Part shown: piece by piece, positions 9,159 through 19,066 of the stretch | Layout: each line of letters opens with the position of its first letter | Numbering within the stretch: position 1 is the stretch's first letter | NCBI GenBank assembly: GCA_006503475.1 | Contig: RSEH01000330.1 | Location: 1 to 45,171 of the forward strand | Direction: 5' to 3' | DNA length: 45,171 nucleotides | From: Stentor roeselii | Taxonomy: Eukaryota > Ciliophora > Heterotrichea > Heterotrichida > Stentoridae | Made by a program: the position numbers and the translations under genes | Notes under the pieces: generated by a model | Told to the model about the DNA's origin: nothing | The model's input: the letters and a program-made list of their open reading frames with translations, nothing else | Databases searched by the model: none

Positions 9159-11558
9159 CTAACCAGAACAAGAGATGCAAGGCTCGTCTTCGCTGACTCT
9201 TCTTTCATGAACTCGTTCAGGGTACAGGTTTTCATCGTAGATTAAATCAGAAGGGTCTTTCGCGTTAAAACCACTGGACCTGAGGAGTTTTTCAACGTCG
9301 ACTGTAAATTTTATTGCGTCTGCGGCAGGGCGTGTTCTTAAGTAGTACATTCCGGTCTTTAGTCCTTTTTTCCAGCAGTAAAAATGAAGACTGGTCAGTT
9401 TGCCGAAACTCGGCTCTGCTACAAAAACATTCAGACTCTGACTTTGGTCTATGAATGGAGATCTTGCTATGGCCATGTCGATTAGGTTTTTCTGTGGAAT
9501 TTCCCAGACTGTTTTGTAAAGAGCTCTCAAGTTTTCGGGAATTTCGTGAAGACCTTGAACGGAACCTCCAGCAGCGATTATTCGATTTTTTATGTCGTGA
9601 GTCCAGAGGCCAAGATGAATTAAATCCTCCACCAAATGCGGGTTAAGACATACAAACTCTCCAGCAAGAACTCTACGTGTATAAATATTCGAAGTATAAG
9701 GTTCGAAACTTTCATTATTTCCCAAGATCTGCGAAGTAGAAGCAGTAGGCATCGGGGCAACAAGCAAAGAATTCCTAACTCCAAACTTCTGTATCCTGCT
9801 ACGAAGCCCTACCCAGTCCCACCTATCACTCGGAGTGACTCCTCGCATATCAAACTGCAAGATACCTTGAGAAATAGGACTTCCTTGATAACTCGAATAA
9901 GGCCCTTCTTTTTCAGCAAGTTCACAAGAAGCTGTAAGCGATGCAAAGTAAATCGTTTCAAAAATTTCTTTATTCAACTGCATGGCCTGAGGACTTTCGA
10001 AAGGAAACTTCATCAACTGCAAAGCATCAGCGAATCCTTGCACGCCAATGCCAATCGGCCTATGTCTTAAATTCGAATTTTTACATTCATTAAGCGGGTA
10101 AAAGTTCCTGTCAATGATATTATTCAAGTTATACGTCACAACTTTAACCACATCAAAAAGTGTCTGAAAGTCAAAATTGCGACTTTGAACATACTTCGGC
10201 AATGCGATTGAAGCAAGGTTGCAAACAGCGACTTCATCTTTACTCGTGTATTCAACAATCTCCGTGCAAAGATTACTGCATTTAATCGTTCCTAAATTCT
10301 TCTGATTTGAAAAGCGATTCACTGTGTCTTTATAAAGCATATACGGGTTTCCTGTTTCAGTCTGCGTGTCGATTATCGCTGACCAAAGCGCCTGGGCCTT
10401 GACAGTTTTTCTAACTCTGCCCTCATTTTCATATTTTGTGTAAAGTGCTTCAAACTCCTCTCCATAAACTTCAGTGAGTCCAGGGCATTGATTCGGACAC
10501 ATGAGGGACCAGTCGCCATTAGCCTCTACTCGTTTCATGAACAGGTCAGGTACCCAGAGTGCATAAAACAAGTCCCGTGCGCGTTGTTCTTCTTTGCCGT
10601 GGTTCAGTTTTAACTTCAGAAATTCAAAAATATCTGCATGCCAAGGCTCCAGGTAAATCGCGAAGGCGCCTTTTCGCTTTCCTCCGCCTTGGTCGACGTA
10701 TCTGGCGGTGTCGTTGAAGACTCTCAGCATCGGCACCAGGCCGTTTGAGTTGCCGTTGGTTCCGCGAATGTAGGAACTTGTTGCTCGGATGTTGTGAACG
10801 CTTAGACCGATTCCACCTGCGCTTTTGCTGATTAAAGCGCATTGTTTTAAAGTCTCGTAAATGCCTTCGATTGAATCGTCTTGCATCATTAAAAGGAAAC
10901 ATGAAGACATCTGGTTAAATGGAGTCCCTGAATTGAAGAGCGTTGGTGAAGCGTGGATGAAGTATTTCTCGCTCATTAAACGGTAGGTTCGTAGAGCGGA
11001 GCTCACGTCGCCGTAGTGGATGCCGCAGGCTACTCGCATTAACATGTGCTGTGGACGCTCGGCTATTTCGTTGTTTATTTTTAATAGGTAACTCTTTTCG
11101 AGGGTTTTAAAACCGAAAAAATCGTAGTTGAAGTCTCGTGTGTGATCTACTGCATTATCCAAAACTTCCGCATTTTCTTGTATAAACCTAAAAACCACTT
11201 CCGAAATTAAAGGACAAGGTTTCCCAAGAGTATCAGTCAGCTTAAACAAATCCGTGATCACATCTGAGAACTTATTTTTTGTCATTTTATGAAGATTAGT
11301 AATCGCAAGTCTAGCAGCTAATTTCGAGTAATCCGGATGAACAATAGTCATATAAGCGCAAGTCTCCGCAGCCAAAGAGTCAAGTTGCGAAGTATGAACT
11401 CCATCATAAATGCCTTCACTAACTTTCGAAACAACAATATCAAGGTTAATAAATTTCGAGTTGAGTCCTTCAGTCAACCTTTCCATGCGAATGCGAATTT
11501 TTTCAGGGAGGATGGCCTGATGAGTGCCGTCTCGTTTTACCACAAACCTTTCTTCCAT
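9159..11558 (-). CDS. RRM1: Ribonucleoside-diphosphate reductase large subunit
   Basis: 799 residues, the usual length of a eukaryotic class I large subunit, which reduces NDPs to dNDPs in the cytosol together with an R2 subunit (not in this window). Visible in order: an N-terminal ATP-cone ([17 protein letters not shown]), the active-site region with MSSCFLLMM, the NLCTEI motif carrying catalytic Asn, Cys and Glu, [14 protein letters not shown] with the partner cysteine, the [19 protein letters not shown] loop, and a C-terminal CISC pair that shuttles reducing equivalents. All catalytic parts look intact. The start codon is 61 nt from that of a divergent plus-strand gene; two similar TTTCCCGG-like elements lie between. 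Confidence 0.98.
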   Translation of the reverse strand: MEERFVVKRDGTHQAILPEKIRIRMERLTEGLNSKFINLDIVVSKVSEGIYDGVHTSQLDSLAAETCAYMTIVHPDYSKLAARLAITNLHKMTKNKFSDVITDLFKLTDTLGKPCPLISEVVFRFIQENAEVLDNAVDHTRDFNYDFFGFKTLEKSYLLKINNEIAERPQHMLMRVACGIHYGDVSSALRTYRLMSEKYFIHASPTLFNSGTPFNQMSSCFLLMMQDDSIEGIYETLKQCALISKSAGGIGLSVHNIRATSSYIRGTNGNSNGLVPMLRVFNDTARYVDQGGGKRKGAFAIYLEPWHADIFEFLKLKLNHGKEEQRARDLFYALWVPDLFMKRVEANGDWSLMCPNQCPGLTEVYGEEFEALYTKYENEGRVRKTVKAQALWSAIIDTQTETGNPYMLYKDTVNRFSNQKNLGTIKCSNLCTEIVEYTSKDEVAVCNLASIALPKYVQSRNFDFQTLFDVVKVVTYNLNNIIDRNFYPLNECKNSNLRHRPIGIGVQGFADALQLMKFPFESPQAMQLNKEIFETIYFASLTASCELAEKEGPYSSYQGSPISQGILQFDMRGVTPSDRWDWVGLRSRIQKFGVRNSLLVAPMPTASTSQILGNNESFEPYTSNIYTRRVLAGEFVCLNPHLVEDLIHLGLWTHDIKNRIIAAGGSVQGLHEIPENLRALYKTVWEIPQKNLIDMAIARSPFIDQSQSLNVFVAEPSFGKLTSLHFYCWKKGLKTGMYYLRTRPAADAIKFTVDVEKLLRSSGFNAKDPSDLIYDENLYPERVHERRVSEDEPCISCSG

Positions 11559-11619
11559 TTATACCCTTTCCCGGTAATTTTATCCTTTTCCGGATAATGG
11601 GTTATTAAATTTTTGCAAT
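11559..11619. promoter_or_regulatory. 61-nt bidirectional promoter with two TTTCC-GG elements
   Basis: The whole space between the divergent start codons of RRM1 and the 11620 gene. It contains tttcccgg (11567-11574) and tttccgga (11587-11594), embedded in a longer imperfect direct repeat offset by 19-20 nt. The first resembles the E2F/DP core TTTCCCGC known from S-phase genes, including ribonucleotide reductases, in other eukaryotes. Regulation by E2F here is inference only. Confidence 0.4.
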
Positions 11620-12171
11620 ATGAACTCGAGTCCTGCTCGGAGAGTCTTGAAACTGAAAAAAAGGGTAAATCTAAGAAAACCGTCAGAAGAAAGCGAAACA
11701 AGTCGACCCAGCAGCTCGATGAGTAAAAATTCATTTTTAGTTGAAATCGAACACAACAAGGACATCGACTGGAAAGTAAGAAAAGACATTGAAGAGAAGT
11801 TTAAGAAGTCAAATGTGAATGCTTCTTATATTTTTCCTAGAATCAGTCAAGAAAATTCAAATCTTCCGAAAATCAAGTTGGAGAGAAGACATGTCTCACA
11901 GTTTGATGCAACTTTTAATGCTTGTGATCTTGTTTTACCGGCTAATGGGTTGGAAGGCAAAGGTATTGAAATTGGAACTGCTAAATTGGGAAGGATTCCT
12001 ATTTTGGCTAAGAAATCGATTAGTCTGGAGAAGAAAACGCCTTTGACTTCGGTGACGCCTTATCCGTATTTCAGGGATTTGAGGAAAAGCGGAGCTGGGA
12101 GTCATAGGAATACTCCGAGTCCTGTACCGAACTGGAGAAGTTTGCCTTATGATAAGAAAAGGATGTTGTGA
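11620..12171 (+). CDS. Unknown basic protein
   Basis: 183 residues, basic, Ser/Lys-rich, with no membrane segment or motif I recognise. Parts such as IDWKVRKDIEEKFKKSN and the Pro/Tyr-rich TPYPYFRDLRKSG look folded or conserved. It ends in TGA; reading through would run into AT-rich DNA, which supports TGA as a true stop. It shares a 61-nt divergent promoter with RRM1, so expression could be linked to the cell cycle. Possible roles cannot be told from sequence alone. Confidence 0.6.
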   Translation: MNSSPARRVLKLKKRVNLRKPSEESETSRPSSSMSKNSFLVEIEHNKDIDWKVRKDIEEKFKKSNVNASYIFPRISQENSNLPKIKLERRHVSQFDATFNACDLVLPANGLEGKGIEIGTAKLGRIPILAKKSISLEKKTPLTSVTPYPYFRDLRKSGAGSHRNTPSPVPNWRSLPYDKKRML

Positions 12172-12731
12172 GGATTATTTAATTTAAAGAAGTTGTATAG
12201 AAGGTGAAGAGAAAAAGTTGGAAAGGTTTTGATGATCTTTGAATTTTTTATCATTTTTTAGGGGCTTAGAGGGTTTCATCAAGGATTTAGAAAAGAATTG
12301 AATTTACTTGCGGTGAATTTTCCATGTTTTTACCTTTAAATCTAAAAACCCTCTAGGATCTCTCGTCAACCCTATTCATTCAACCACTGTCTTTTCCTAT
12401 TCTCCAACAATTCATCTTCCAAACCCTCATAAAATCCAATTCCTTCCACTTCTCTGGCGGGGTCCAACTCCCAAAAATCTAAAATCAATCCAACCCTTAA
12501 AACCTCAAAAAAACCCCATCAAATTCTCCTTCCTTCCAAATCAAATTCAAATCAACTACTCCATCCATTTCCCCCAAGACCCTAATCTCCCTTTTTTTCC
12601 ATTTTCCTTCAAATCCAAAAAACCCTAAAGACCCAGGGGGTAAAAAAAGTGCAAAAAATGGCATCCAAGGGGTTTTAAAAAAAAATCCTGTTTATTATAT
12701 AAACCCGGCCATTTTCTCAGCCATAAGTTAA
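12172..12731 (+). promoter_or_regulatory. Alpha-tubulin upstream region with G-free pyrimidine-rich tract
   Basis: 560 nt without an ORF. The first 150 nt are G-rich 3' flank of the previous gene. From about 12340 to 12620 the plus strand becomes C-rich and nearly free of G: by hand count 12481-12600 has 44 C and 1 G. A TATA-like box follows at 12696-12703. Confidence 0.6.
12696..12703 (+). promoter_or_regulatory. TATA-like box of the alpha-tubulin gene
   Basis: tatataaa ends 28 nt before the ATG at 12732. If it works at the usual distance of about 30 nt, transcription would start within a few nucleotides of the start codon, giving an almost leaderless mRNA. Confidence 0.4.
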
Positions 12732-14084
<1,353 letters not shown>

Positions 14085-15276
14085 GTTTAATAATATCATT
14101 AAGGTTCTTAAGTTGAAATTGAGTTTATTTTACATGGGATTTGGGAGTGAGGATTAGAAGAGATGGAAAGTTTAAAGGTTTAGATGGGATTTGGGAGTGA
14201 GGATTAGAAGAGATGGAAATTTTAAAGGTTCATGAGAAATTATTGGGTTTGGATAGATTAATTTGGTTTGGAAAGTGAGGAGGATTGTTTTTAGATGATG
14301 GGAAAGTTGATTTTTGGGAAGAACAATTATTTGTGAGAAAGTAAGTTAATTGTTTATATAGAGTACTTATAAATAGTATTTATTTGATTAAGAGATTTTA
14401 AGTTTTGGCTAGGATTTGATAAATGATTTGAATTTTTTTCACCTAGGTGATTAAGTATAAATATATCAATTGTTTTATTTTTGTTTTTCTACTGGCTGAA
14501 AAATAAAGAAAACAATTTATTAGGGTTTATGTAAATTTTTAATTTGAAAAAATTTCAGTATAATTTTAATCAAAGATTTTAGAAACTCACACCCTTGATA
14601 TCTAATTTTCAAAACAATCTTGATATCTTCTTTTTCCTATAATAATTAAGTCAAATTAAACAAGTTCATTAAGTACCCATTTCCAGAAGACATTGACAAT
14701 ATAAACTTAAATATCTTTGATTTTATACCCTTAATATATCTATTGTAATATCTTAATTCATACAACAAATCACCTAAATCATTAAATATCTATCAGTTGA
14801 ATTATTAATTCAAGAAAAAATCTACAGATTTATCACTTATTCATCTTGGATGCATTCTCATATTTACAAATTTAAAAATTAGGAAAATATGTATATAAAT
14901 AATGTATATATGATATAAATTAAATTGACTAAATGATGAATGAGTCGGTAAAGAGTTAGGAGCGATTAGTGAGAAGAAGGTTTAATAGATAATCAATAAT
15001 AAACTTACCTAGTTATCAATTTAAGTTCTAAGTGAATTTATTATAAAAGCCTTTGTTGGAGATTCAATAAATAGAGTTAAATATTCACAATAATTAAATA
15101 AATTAGACTTCCTGGCATAACTATATAAATATTTTCTAAGTAAAATTAAAAGGCTTTATTCTAAAGTTAATTTAGAGCTAGTATAACTTTTTGGCATTTT
15201 TAAATGCAAACATTTAAGAATTCAAATATAATTTCAAGTAGATGATAATATAATTTAAATCTACTTAAAATAATTA
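14085..15276. other. Long AT-rich intergenic region
   Basis: About 1190 nt between two plus-strand genes. The first 250 nt (tubulin 3' flank) are G-rich and C-poor and contain a 50-bp-period tandem duplication. The rest is very AT-rich with many stops in all frames. No tRNA-like B box or ORF was found. Confidence 0.5.
14134..14230. repeat. Two-copy 50-bp-period tandem repeat in the alpha-tubulin 3' flank
   Basis: 14134-14180 and 14184-14230 are 47-nt copies (beginning atgggatttgggagtgagg) that differ by one base (ggaaag versus ggaaat). They start 50 nt after the stop codon and probably fall in or just beyond the 3' UTR. Confidence 0.95.
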
Positions 15277-16572
15277 ATGAAAAGGGCTAACTCAAAGATC
15301 AACAAGACTGGGGTTTTAGAAGAGCCGGCTAATCCCAAATCTGCTAAAAATTTTTTTAAATCTGCAAATGATTGGACTAGATTATCGGGCTATGTAGGAA
15401 ATTTTCCATTATCTTCTTCCCCTACTCCATCAATCCCTGAAAAGTCATCAGCATCAAGTGACTTCCCAATATTCCCTAAAAAAACAATAGAACTCAGCCA
15501 CAAATCCCACGAAGACAAAGTAAAAACCGCTTTAAACTACCTATTTTTAAGAGATTTAGGGTGTTCTAGAGATGAAGCAATCAGTTTCACAAGTAGAAAA
15601 AGGACAGCCCACGGTGACTTCGTGACAAGTCTTCCTCCAACCCTAAGAAGCGACTTCAGACTTCGTCTAGTAAAAAGTCGTTGTTTGCCCTGTCGTCCTC
15701 TGGAGACATTTGAGAATTTCGAGTCAGCAACTGAAGCGTTTCGAGATTTGATCTTCAAAAAACAACTTTACTTCGACAACGCTTGTTTAGAGCAAGAACG
15801 ATACTTGAAAAAAATCGAAAAAGATTCTAAAAGACTGAAAATTTTTACTGCACAACCATCGCCGACCCCTGATTCTTTTCAAGATACTTCAAATTCACCG
15901 AAAACAAACAACATGGTTAAAAGAATCGACAGAAAAAGCACTCGAGTCGTTGTCCCTGAAGTGAAACCTGAAGAACAAGAGAAGAAACTTAGAAATCTTA
16001 GCTTTTTAAAGGAATCACTGATCGGTATGAAAGAAACTGAACAGGAAATCAGCGAAAAAATCGAAAAAAGTACAGAAAATCAGAAAATTCGTTTAAAAAT
16101 CAAAGAAATCAAGTCACTTGAAAGTTTTTCTTTTTCTGAAACTGCAAAAGTTGACTTAACTCAGAATAAAAGTGACCCAAGAGCCACTGAATTCGAAACT
16201 TGTCTTTCAACTCTTTCCAGCAAAAGAGATGAAAAAAAGAGTCTCAATTCAGAAAATACTTCAAAAATCAGTTTTCCTTCGGAAAACAAAAACCTTTCAA
16301 CTCCCCGCAGCGAGAAATGGAAAAACTTCAACTTTTCAAACCTAATCGACGAAGAAAAAAAGCTTATCGATTTGATAAGACTTCAAAAGTTCAAAACAGC
16401 TCGACTCAAAAGTGAACAACACAAAAAATCCCAAGAAGCAACAAAATCACGTAAAAAAATAATCAACTTGAAAGAATCCGAAGCAAAACTTCAAAATTTT
16501 CACAAAAAAAAAGAAAAAATCCGAAAAGCCCAAGAAAAAAAACTTTTAATGATTCGTGCAAGATCAAAGTAG
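15277..16572 (+). CDS. Unknown Lys/Ser-rich protein with C-terminal coiled coil
   Basis: 431 residues, strongly basic. Residues about 75-175 (HEDKVKTALNYLFLRDLG, then HGDFVTSLPPTLRSDFRLR) look like a folded helical region with cysteines in SRCLPCRPLE. The remainder is low complexity, and the last 100 residues are Lys/Glu-rich with coiled-coil character. No membrane segment or family is recognised. Such basic coiled-coil proteins are often cytoskeletal or basal-body components in ciliates, but that is only a guess. It converges on the RCC1-repeat gene with 4 nt between stop codons. Confidence 0.6.
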   Translation: MKRANSKINKTGVLEEPANPKSAKNFFKSANDWTRLSGYVGNFPLSSSPTPSIPEKSSASSDFPIFPKKTIELSHKSHEDKVKTALNYLFLRDLGCSRDEAISFTSRKRTAHGDFVTSLPPTLRSDFRLRLVKSRCLPCRPLETFENFESATEAFRDLIFKKQLYFDNACLEQERYLKKIEKDSKRLKIFTAQPSPTPDSFQDTSNSPKTNNMVKRIDRKSTRVVVPEVKPEEQEKKLRNLSFLKESLIGMKETEQEISEKIEKSTENQKIRLKIKEIKSLESFSFSETAKVDLTQNKSDPRATEFETCLSTLSSKRDEKKSLNSENTSKISFPSENKNLSTPRSEKWKNFNFSNLIDEEKKLIDLIRLQKFKTARLKSEQHKKSQEATKSRKKIINLKESEAKLQNFHKKKEKIRKAQEKKLLMIRARSK

Positions 16573-16576
16573 TGAA

Positions 16577-17749
16577 TTAACTTAAAAAGCAGTAGTTGTT
16601 TCCAGTAGGTCCTCCAATTTTTTCTACTTTCATGCCGTGAAAAACTTCACTTTTGACTTTCCACATTCTCAACTCGATATCTTCTTCCATCATCTTCGGT
16701 GAGAAAAGGTTTCCTGTGCAATAAACCCTGTTGTCATCAGTGATATATCCTCCGATTTTCTTGCAGGCGAAGATGCTTTTAACTATGACGTCTTTTGGAA
16801 CGTTTAATTGAATTGGCTCTCGGTAAAGTCTGATCCCTGAGAAGAAGACTCGATTGTCGTCAGTGAGGAAGACTGAGCATTCTTCTCCTAGTTCGAAGTC
16901 CTTGACGGTCATGTCTCTGAAAAATTCTGGCTCCATTGGACGGTTTTCAGTGTCGTACATGTCGACTTTCACGTAGTTACCAAGAGCTAATTGGCCTACT
17001 TCGTTCCACCCCCAAGATAAAAGCTTTCCGTTGTCCATTAGAGCGATGTTGCTGTAGTGGTGAGTTTGAAGTTTTGATACTTTTATGTTACGATGTCTTA
17101 GTTCTTCGAAGATTTTGTTTCTGTGTGGAGATAGTTGAGTTCTGTTTGATGCTGTGCCCAGCACACCCATCTCTCCTTTACCCCAAACAAAAACAGCTCC
17201 AGATTGACCAACAGCAGTCGAATGATAAATCCCAGCCGAAATACTAATCATATCTTCCACATCCTTAAGACTCGTGATTAAATTCGGCACAAACCTATCT
17301 TCCATATCCCCATGTCCAAGTCCTCCTCCCATTTGAGAGAAAATTTTTCTAAGTAGTCCTCCAGAGAGTTTCCCTCCAAATCCCATAGTCCAAACTTCCC
17401 CATCTTCTGTAAGAATGACAGTATGAAAAGTTCCAACAGCCACATCTTTCACTTTAATCTGCAACTTTGACAGTGATTCAATTTTTTTAGGGTGTTGAAG
17501 TTTGTCCTCGTTGTCATGCCCAAGAGCCCCATGATTCCCTGACCCGAAAGTGAACAAGTCTCCGGATTCAGTCACGAATGCTGAGTGATTCGGTCCAAGA
17601 TCTACTTTTTTGATTGGATCAGGAAACTCTACAAGTCTAGGTAAGGGGATTGATGTCGTCATTGCTGTTTTTTCAAGTCCCAAACTCGAAGGGTTGGCTC
17701 CCCAGGTGAAGAGTCTTGCGAAGAGTCGTCGACTGTGAAACCCGAGCAT
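16577..17749 (-). CDS. RCC1-repeat protein
   Basis: 390 residues forming a likely seven-bladed RCC1 propeller. Repeats are recognised by LFTWGANPSSLGLE, LFTFGSGNHGALGHDN, VWTMGFGGKLSGG, VFVWGKGEMGVLG and LLSWGWNEVGQLALGN, each followed by a loop ending in H.. or a hydrophobic strand. The first 12 residues (MLGFHSRRLFAR) are basic and could be a mitochondrial presequence, as in RCC1L, but the propeller starts almost at once so this is weak. RCC1 proteins act as Ran exchange factors or as scaffolds; nothing here proves either. It diverges from MDH with 309 nt between start codons. Base composition flips sharply inside the gene at about 17160. Confidence 0.85.
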   Translation of the reverse strand: MLGFHSRRLFARLFTWGANPSSLGLEKTAMTTSIPLPRLVEFPDPIKKVDLGPNHSAFVTESGDLFTFGSGNHGALGHDNEDKLQHPKKIESLSKLQIKVKDVAVGTFHTVILTEDGEVWTMGFGGKLSGGLLRKIFSQMGGGLGHGDMEDRFVPNLITSLKDVEDMISISAGIYHSTAVGQSGAVFVWGKGEMGVLGTASNRTQLSPHRNKIFEELRHRNIKVSKLQTHHYSNIALMDNGKLLSWGWNEVGQLALGNYVKVDMYDTENRPMEPEFFRDMTVKDFELGEECSVFLTDDNRVFFSGIRLYREPIQLNVPKDVIVKSIFACKKIGGYITDDNRVYCTGNLFSPKMMEEDIELRMWKVKSEVFHGMKVEKIGGPTGNNYCFLS

Positions 17750-18058
17750 GTATTTTATTGTTAATGAAGATTTAGGAGAATGTCATAGTTTTGGTGAATT
17801 TTTAGGATTTTTTGGGGAGTTATTTGGAATTTTAGGAGTTTTGGTGAGTTTTGGGATTTTTTTTTAAGTTTTTGGAATTTTTTTATTTGTTGTTGGTTGG
17901 ATGATTGACAGAAGTGTATATAACCTTCATAAAATTAGATTCTATCTTCATTAAACCTCCAATCCCTGCAATCATCTATCCAAATACAAATAAATCCCCT
18001 TCAAATCCATTTCCACACTAATTCCATATTTCAACGTCATCAAATTCCAATCATATAA
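17750..18058. promoter_or_regulatory. Divergent promoter with mirror-image strand skew
   Basis: 309 nt between the start codons of the RCC1-repeat gene and MDH. 17761-17880 has 32 G and 1 C on the plus strand; 17941-18060 has 2 G and 36 C (hand counts). Each gene is thus preceded by a C-rich, almost G-free sense strand, with the switch near 17890-17930. A TATA-like tgtatataac lies at the switch point (17915-17924). Confidence 0.55.
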
Positions 18059-19066
18059 ATGAGAAGGCTATCTCTGATCCAAAACCACCTTTCAACTCCA
18101 GTCTACAAAGTCTGCATAACAGGAGCAGCAGGTCAAATCGCTTATTCCTTCCTTCCTCACTTATGCCGAGGGGGTGTTTTAGGAAATACCCAGCCGATCG
18201 ACTTGCGACTTTTAGACATTCCTTCCGCCCTTCAATCAGTAGAAGGAGTAGTAATGGAACTAAAAGACTCTGCCTATCATTTAATAACTTCCATCACAGT
18301 GACATCCGACCCTAAAGTCGCCTTTAAAGACGCCGACCTGATAGTCTTCTTCGGTGGCTTCCCTCGAAAAGAAGGAATGGAAAGAAAAGAACTAATCAGT
18401 AAAAACACGAATATTTTCAAAGAACAAGGCCAGGCCTTGAACCAAGTCGGAAAGCCTTCAACGAAATGTGTGGTTGTAGCGAATCCAGCGAATACGAATT
18501 GTTTAGCTCTTGCTACTCACGCTCCAAACCTTCCAAAAGAAAACTTCACTTGTTTGACTCGATTAGATCAGAACCGAGCTTATTCTTCAATCGCTGAAAA
18601 GACTGGAGCCAATGTGGCTAGTATAAAAAATATCATTATTTGGGGAAATCATAGCTCGACTATGTATGCAGATGTCAACCAGGGCACTGTCGCAAGTGAT
18701 AGGATTAGAGATGTTGTTAAAAATGACCAGTGGCTTAATACTGAGTTTTTGACGAAAGTTCAACAAAGAGGTGCTGCTATTATTAAGGCTAGGAAACAGT
18801 CTAGTGTTCTTAGTGCTGCGAGTTCTACTGTTGATCATATTAAGGATTGGATCTTTGGCACTGGAGAAAGAGTTGTTAGCATGGGAGTTTTTTCTGATGG
18901 GTCTTATGATGTTCCTACTGGGATTATTTTTAGCTTCCCTGTCACTTGTAATGGAGGAAAGTGGAATATTGTTAAAGGAATTCAACTTGATAAGTTCTCG
19001 ATGGAAAAAATTTGTGTTACTACCAGGGAGCTGATGGAGGAGAAAAGAGATGGATTAGGGGCTTAG
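18059..19066 (+). CDS. MDH1: Malate dehydrogenase, cytosolic type
   Basis: 335 residues. It converts malate and NAD+ to oxaloacetate and NADH. Seen: NAD-binding ITGAAGQIAYS near the N-terminus, VFFGGFPRKEGMERKE with the substrate-binding arginines of the mobile loop, ANPANTNCLA, LDQNRA with catalytic Asp and Arg, and WGNHSSTMYAD with catalytic His. The pattern is that of eukaryotic cytosolic MDH (related to Thermus-type), not mitochondrial or bacterial-type MDH. About 14 residues precede the usual start (MRRLSLIQNHLSTP); they are basic and could serve as a mitochondrial presequence. 5' codons favour A/C endings and 3' codons T/G endings: 18061-18120 has 8 G and 18 C, 18841-18900 has 20 G and 5 C. 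Confidence 0.97.
   Translation: MRRLSLIQNHLSTPVYKVCITGAAGQIAYSFLPHLCRGGVLGNTQPIDLRLLDIPSALQSVEGVVMELKDSAYHLITSITVTSDPKVAFKDADLIVFFGGFPRKEGMERKELISKNTNIFKEQGQALNQVGKPSTKCVVVANPANTNCLALATHAPNLPKENFTCLTRLDQNRAYSSIAEKTGANVASIKNIIIWGNHSSTMYADVNQGTVASDRIRDVVKNDQWLNTEFLTKVQQRGAAIIKARKQSSVLSAASSTVDHIKDWIFGTGERVVSMGVFSDGSYDVPTGIIFSFPVTCNGGKWNIVKGIQLDKFSMEKICVTTRELMEEKRDGLGA

Noticed and set aside
9134-9235. N-terminal extension of the FHA-like gene into the RRM1 coding region
   Set aside because: It would overlap the conserved CISCSG end of RRM1 in another frame; the start at 9133 avoids this and leaves a normal gap.
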